Source of the DNA: an uncultured Anaerolineales bacterium
GTDB taxonomy: Bacteria; Chloroflexota; Anaerolineae; Anaerolineales; Villigracilaceae
Length of the DNA: 7,582 nt
Direction: 5' to 3'
Assembly: GCA_938008865.1 (NCBI GenBank)
Contig: CALLJA010000022.1
Span: 1-7,582, forward strand
Made by a program: the position numbers and the translations under genes. Below are positions 6,201 to 7,582 of this stretch, piece after piece; position 1 is the first letter of the stretch; the number at the start of each line of letters is the position of its first letter. The notes beneath the pieces were generated by a model. It saw nothing but the letters and a program-made list of their open reading frames with translations, made no database searches and was not told the DNA's origin.

Positions 6201-6537
6201 TAATCCGCCGTTTTGGGTGAACGGCTCCGAGGTCCAGAAATTGTCGCGCACGGGCATCGCCCTGGGCGCGGCAGAGGGCCTGACCATGTCCGAGCGTCGC
6301 ATCCAGCTCCAGGTCGGCGATAGTTTCCTGCTTTACACCGACGGCCTGACCGAAGCCTTCTCACCTGATGGCGACCTCTTTGGCGAGGCGCGCCTGGCGG
6401 ATGCGGCCCTGCGCGGCAACCAGGCCGCCACCTGCGACGAGTTGATCGCTGCCGTGGACGAGTCTCTGAACGAGTTCATCCAGTCCACACCGCTGGGCGA
6501 TGACTTGACCATGTTGGTAGTGAAGCGGGTGGGGTAG
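3268..6537 (+). CDS. Multi-GAF SpoIIE-family (PP2C) serine phosphatase, RsbU-like
   Basis: The 1089-residue soluble protein has about five GAF-type sensor domains followed by a PP2C/SpoIIE phosphatase. Rough borders are GAF1 18-150 (divergent), GAF2 165-325, GAF3 337-492, GAF4 501-660 and GAF5 669-838. GAF2 and GAF3 share near-repeats, RSEVVIPLKIEDRVLGVLDV (from 271) and RSELTVPLRYNNRVVGILDV (from 440). A helical linker, RERLETEVQLARQIQQTFLP, at about 846-865 joins sensor to enzyme. The phosphatase keeps its metal-binding residues: VGGDFYDV (Asp889, Asp892), DVADKG (Asp907, Gly912), NAGHNPP (975-981), YTDGLTEA (Asp1025) and GDDLTML (Asp1078, Asp1079), so it should be active. Expected substrate: the phosphorylated STAS protein of the same operon. 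The start is 4 bases after the kinase stop, with GGAG at 3253-3256. No membrane segment is seen, so it senses a cytoplasmic signal; GAF ligand unknown. Confidence 0.95.
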   Translation: MNAAPRAAHPEAWDWRTLASLGEQLVSTSSLTAQRDRIVSVARQLVQGEADVWLHESLFRLPDWDEERLFPSQPPHEGMRCVIQNRRLYVNNGTRRSPSPQTVAAVPLEDQGFILGALQITRPQGPKFSREELALLDGLARIVAVGLYAAHRVEVERFRLGQINLVRQVSAQIANVLNVDELTRRVTELIQKTFHFYSVAIFTLEPAARTLRFRSSATAPRKGRKKMSFPREVELGLGLIGSAAQTGEQAASPDVRSDPRYRFIDSLPETRSEVVIPLKIEDRVLGVLDVQSDRLNAFHPNDLLILNALADNVARAVEGARLYGDLRRRADQLTLVAEVSKGLTSTLDLRELMHDAASLIHDRFGYPHVQLFTVHPNRRLIEYEAGSGKRSKSLEGYAIALDEPQGIIPWVARNGETALLNDVTADPRYTPSPLPPKNTRSELTVPLRYNNRVVGILDVQSDEVNAFDEEDRLIFETVADSIASAIRNADLYRSERWRRQVADSLREVAGLVSANVGVDQVLDTILTELERNLPVDVAAIWLAGDGGLFLAAVHGGDGDAIEKARLESADASIGLVSALFADAPVIRKPEDPMLPSGLAMGFDENYSSLIAPLRVGDQPLGVITLAHHTAGRYGHEAQAMTTTFASYAAVAIENARLYDSAQEQAYASAALLQVAQAVVSLSELDEILGTIIRIMPILVGIQRVALYLWDPEEEVFLPDQEYGLGGDDHAALWAHPFALGDFPLLDAACEQNRLLTHALKPRAKPRQWLKVKPRVEEDEAELRSDGRLLMAVPLSIKNDLFGVMLVEEAEGGRRFRTRRVEIINGIAQQAALAIQNDLLQREMVVRERLETEVQLARQIQQTFLPTTLPSPSGWQISARWRTARQVGGDFYDVMELPNGRLGLFIADVADKGVPAALFMALTRTLVRAAVIETESPAEALTRVNNLLLPDTQQGMFVTAVYAVLDVASGNLTYANAGHNPPFWVNGSEVQKLSRTGIALGAAEGLTMSERRIQLQVGDSFLLYTDGLTEAFSPDGDLFGEARLADAALRGNQAATCDELIAAVDESLNEFIQSTPLGDDLTMLVVKRVG

Positions 6538-6692
6538 CAGGGATTGATAAGTCGGTAAATTAGGGCGGAAATTATTTGTTCTTTCACACCTTTGTATTTT
6601 TCTTCTGAATTTACAGGTATTTTACATGCCTGCCATACCGACATAACGGGGCGGACCTACAATCACATCGTAACCTGAAAAGGAGGCTTACG
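6538..6692 (+). promoter_or_regulatory. AT-rich intergenic region upstream of the secreted-protein gene
   Basis: This 155-base gap is much richer in A and T than the flanking genes. It contains two TTTACA hexamers 11 bases apart (6610-6615 and 6621-6626), a GGTAT/ATACC inverted repeat (6616-6620 and 6635-6639), and a TACAAT (6658-6663) that could be a -10 box. None of the TTTACA boxes is at proper distance from TACAAT, so I cannot settle the promoter. The ribosome site AGGAGG (6681-6686) sits 6 bases before the ATG. No clear terminator hairpin follows the phosphatase gene, so readthrough into this gene is possible. Confidence 0.4.
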
Positions 6693-7232
6693 ATGAAAAC
6701 CAATTGGTTCAAGAATATCCTGTTGGCTGCCATGGCTTTGGCGTTGGTGGCCGCCGCGTTCCCGTGGACGAGCGTCTCTGCCGCCCCTGCCGCCGACCCG
6801 ACCACCCCGCCTGCGGATGGCGAGAAGTCCAATACCCGCATCGAGTCGTTGTGGACGCGGGAACAGAACGCGGTCGAGCGCATGGGCAAAGTCATCGACC
6901 GCGCCGACACGATGACTGCGAAGATTCAAACCATGATCGATAAGGCCAAATCGAACGGCAAGGACGTTACCGCCCTGCAAGCTGCGCTAGACGCCTACAA
7001 GCAGGCGGTTCAGGAGGCGGGTCCCATGTACGAGCAGGCCGAGTCCATCGTGAACGAGCACGCGGGCTTCGATGCCGACGGCAAGGTCACCGACCGTGAA
7101 CAGGCCATCCAGACTCTCAAGGAGTTGGGCACGCAGCTCAAGGATTTGCGCGGGCAGATTGGCACCCCGGGCAAAGCCCTGCGCGAGGCCATCAAGGCCT
7201 TCCGCCAAGCCCACAAGCCCGCCGACAATTAG
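6693..7232 (+). CDS. Small secreted helical protein of unknown function
   Basis: The 179-residue protein begins with a clear Sec signal peptide: MKTNWFKN, a hydrophobic core LLAAMALALVAAA (about 10-22), and a likely cleavage after SVSA (residue 30) before APAADP. A short Pro/Asp linker (31-45) leads into a highly charged, Ala/Gln/Lys-rich region at about 47-175, predicted to be long helices, for example MTAKIQTMIDKAKSNGKDV and REQAIQTLKELGTQLKDL. There are no cysteines, no lipobox and no second membrane segment, so it should be exported and soluble or loosely wall-associated. AGGAGG is well placed 6 bases before the start. It lies 155 bases after the partner-switching operon and is followed by a strong hairpin. 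I recognise no family; the architecture recalls small helical envelope proteins, but no function should be assigned. Confidence 0.88.
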   Translation: MKTNWFKNILLAAMALALVAAAFPWTSVSAAPAADPTTPPADGEKSNTRIESLWTREQNAVERMGKVIDRADTMTAKIQTMIDKAKSNGKDVTALQAALDAYKQAVQEAGPMYEQAESIVNEHAGFDADGKVTDREQAIQTLKELGTQLKDLRGQIGTPGKALREAIKAFRQAHKPADN

Positions 7233-7239
7233 CCTTGTC

Positions 7240-7278
7240 CCTCCCCCCAAATTCCATATCTCGGAATTCGGGGGGAGG
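7240..7278. repeat. Strong 16-bp inverted repeat (hairpin) after the secreted-protein gene
   Basis: The arm starting CCTCCCCCC and ending AATTCC (7240-7255) pairs with GGAATT..GGGGGGAGG (7263-7278) around the 7-base loop ATATCTC. Fifteen of 16 positions pair, the exception being A7249 against C7269. It starts 8 bases after the stop codon. There is no T run on the 3' side on either strand, so it is not a canonical intrinsic terminator. It may stabilise the mRNA 3' end, act as a U-tract-less terminator, or be a dispersed palindromic repeat. Confidence 0.75.
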
Positions 7279-7302
7279 CCAGGAAGGGGGCCGCTTCGGG
7301 TG

Positions 7303-7308
7303 TAGAAT
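7303..7308 (+). promoter_or_regulatory. Possible -10 box of the RidA gene
   Basis: TAGAAT at 7303-7308 matches a -10 box at five of six positions and lies 35 bases before the ATG at 7344. No recognisable -35 box stands 16-18 bases upstream, where the sequence is G-rich. The start codon has GAGG at 7334-7337 as a ribosome site. Confidence 0.35.
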
Positions 7309-7343
7309 CGGCGCACACATCCTGAAACTCCGCGAGGCGCTCC

Positions 7344-7582
7344 ATGTACACCACCGAAGGCAAAAAGATCGTGTCCACCGAAAAAGCCCCCAAGGCCATT
7401 GGTCCGTATTCGCAGGCCGTGCGCATCGAGAACCTGGTCTACACTGCGGGCCAGATCGCGCTCGACCCCGTCCGTATGGAATTGGTCGAAGGCGACGTGG
7501 CCGCCCAGACCCACCAGGTCTTCGCCAACCTCAAGGCCGTGCTCGAAGCGGCAGGCTCGGGCCTGAACTACGTCATCAAGAC
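7344..7582 (+). CDS. ridA: RidA family enamine/imine deaminase (C-terminus outside window)
   Basis: The first 79 codons are present and match the YjgF/YER057c/UK114 (RidA) family. These small trimeric cytoplasmic proteins hydrolyse reactive enamine/imine intermediates, such as 2-aminoacrylate from threonine/serine dehydratase, to 2-keto acids. Family marks are KIVSTEKAPKAIGPYSQAV (residues 8-26) and LVYTAGQIALDP (31-42), then the helix VAAQTHQVFANLKAVLEAAG (52-71), all at their usual places. The intermediate-binding arginine and the C-terminal signature would lie beyond the right edge, so catalytic competence cannot be checked. The start gives about five more residues than the shortest family members (MYTTEG before KKIV), with GAGG 6 bases upstream. 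The gene appears transcriptionally separate from the secreted-protein gene because of the hairpin between them. Confidence 0.94.
   Translation, partial: MYTTEGKKIVSTEKAPKAIGPYSQAVRIENLVYTAGQIALDPVRMELVEGDVAAQTHQVFANLKAVLEAAGSGLNYVIK

Noticed and set aside
6538..6610. Terminator after the phosphatase gene
   Set aside because: The stretch is T-rich but I find no convincing GC stem before the T runs.
1..7582. CRISPR array, tRNA, insertion sequence or phage element
   Set aside because: No spaced direct repeats, no tRNA cloverleaf with CCA-type ends, no transposase or integrase motifs, and no target-site duplications were seen on either strand.

Overview
The window is GC-rich (AT-rich only in parts of the intergenic gaps) and reads as bacterial chromosome. 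The style of the proteins suggests Chloroflexota, probably Anaerolineae: a GAF-rich SpoIIE phosphatase, membrane-anchored proteins with Pro/Thr-rich linkers, and helical secreted proteins. That assignment is inference from gene content and composition; there is no phylogenetic marker protein in view.

Left part (1-2329, all minus strand). Read in the direction of transcription, this holds a membrane acyltransferase-3 protein (2329-1316), a small SRP RNA gene (about 1285-1173), and two adjacent small membrane proteins (1156-812, and 815 running off the left edge). The SRP RNA sits in what looks like an empty 159-base gap. It has a near-consensus sigma-70 promoter whose -35 box overlaps the acyltransferase stop codon, a GAGA-capped conserved domain, a perfect 10-bp closing helix and a six-U tail. 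The two membrane proteins overlap by ATGA and are paralogues of each other. The second one adds a proline/threonine-rich stalk and an extracytoplasmic beta-type domain.

Middle part (2377-6537, plus strand). Divergent from the acyltransferase is a compact partner-switching operon. An extended -10 promoter leads into a STAS anti-anti-sigma protein (RsbV/SpoIIAA type). Then come a HATPase_c_2 serine kinase/anti-sigma protein (RsbW/SpoIIAB type) and a 1089-residue PP2C/SpoIIE phosphatase (RsbU-like output) carrying about five GAF-type sensory domains. The expected circuit is: the kinase inactivates the STAS protein by phosphorylating it, the phosphatase reactivates it when its GAF domains sense a signal, and free STAS protein titrates the kinase away from its target. 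No sigma factor gene is in view, so the target is unknown. A terminator-like hairpin lies between the STAS and kinase genes.

Right part (6538-7582, plus strand). An AT-rich 155-base gap precedes a gene for a small secreted, highly helical protein of unknown function. Its gene is followed by a very strong 16-bp hairpin with no U tract, then by the start of a RidA-family enamine/imine deaminase that runs off the right edge. No tRNA, rRNA, CRISPR array, transposase or attachment site was seen.
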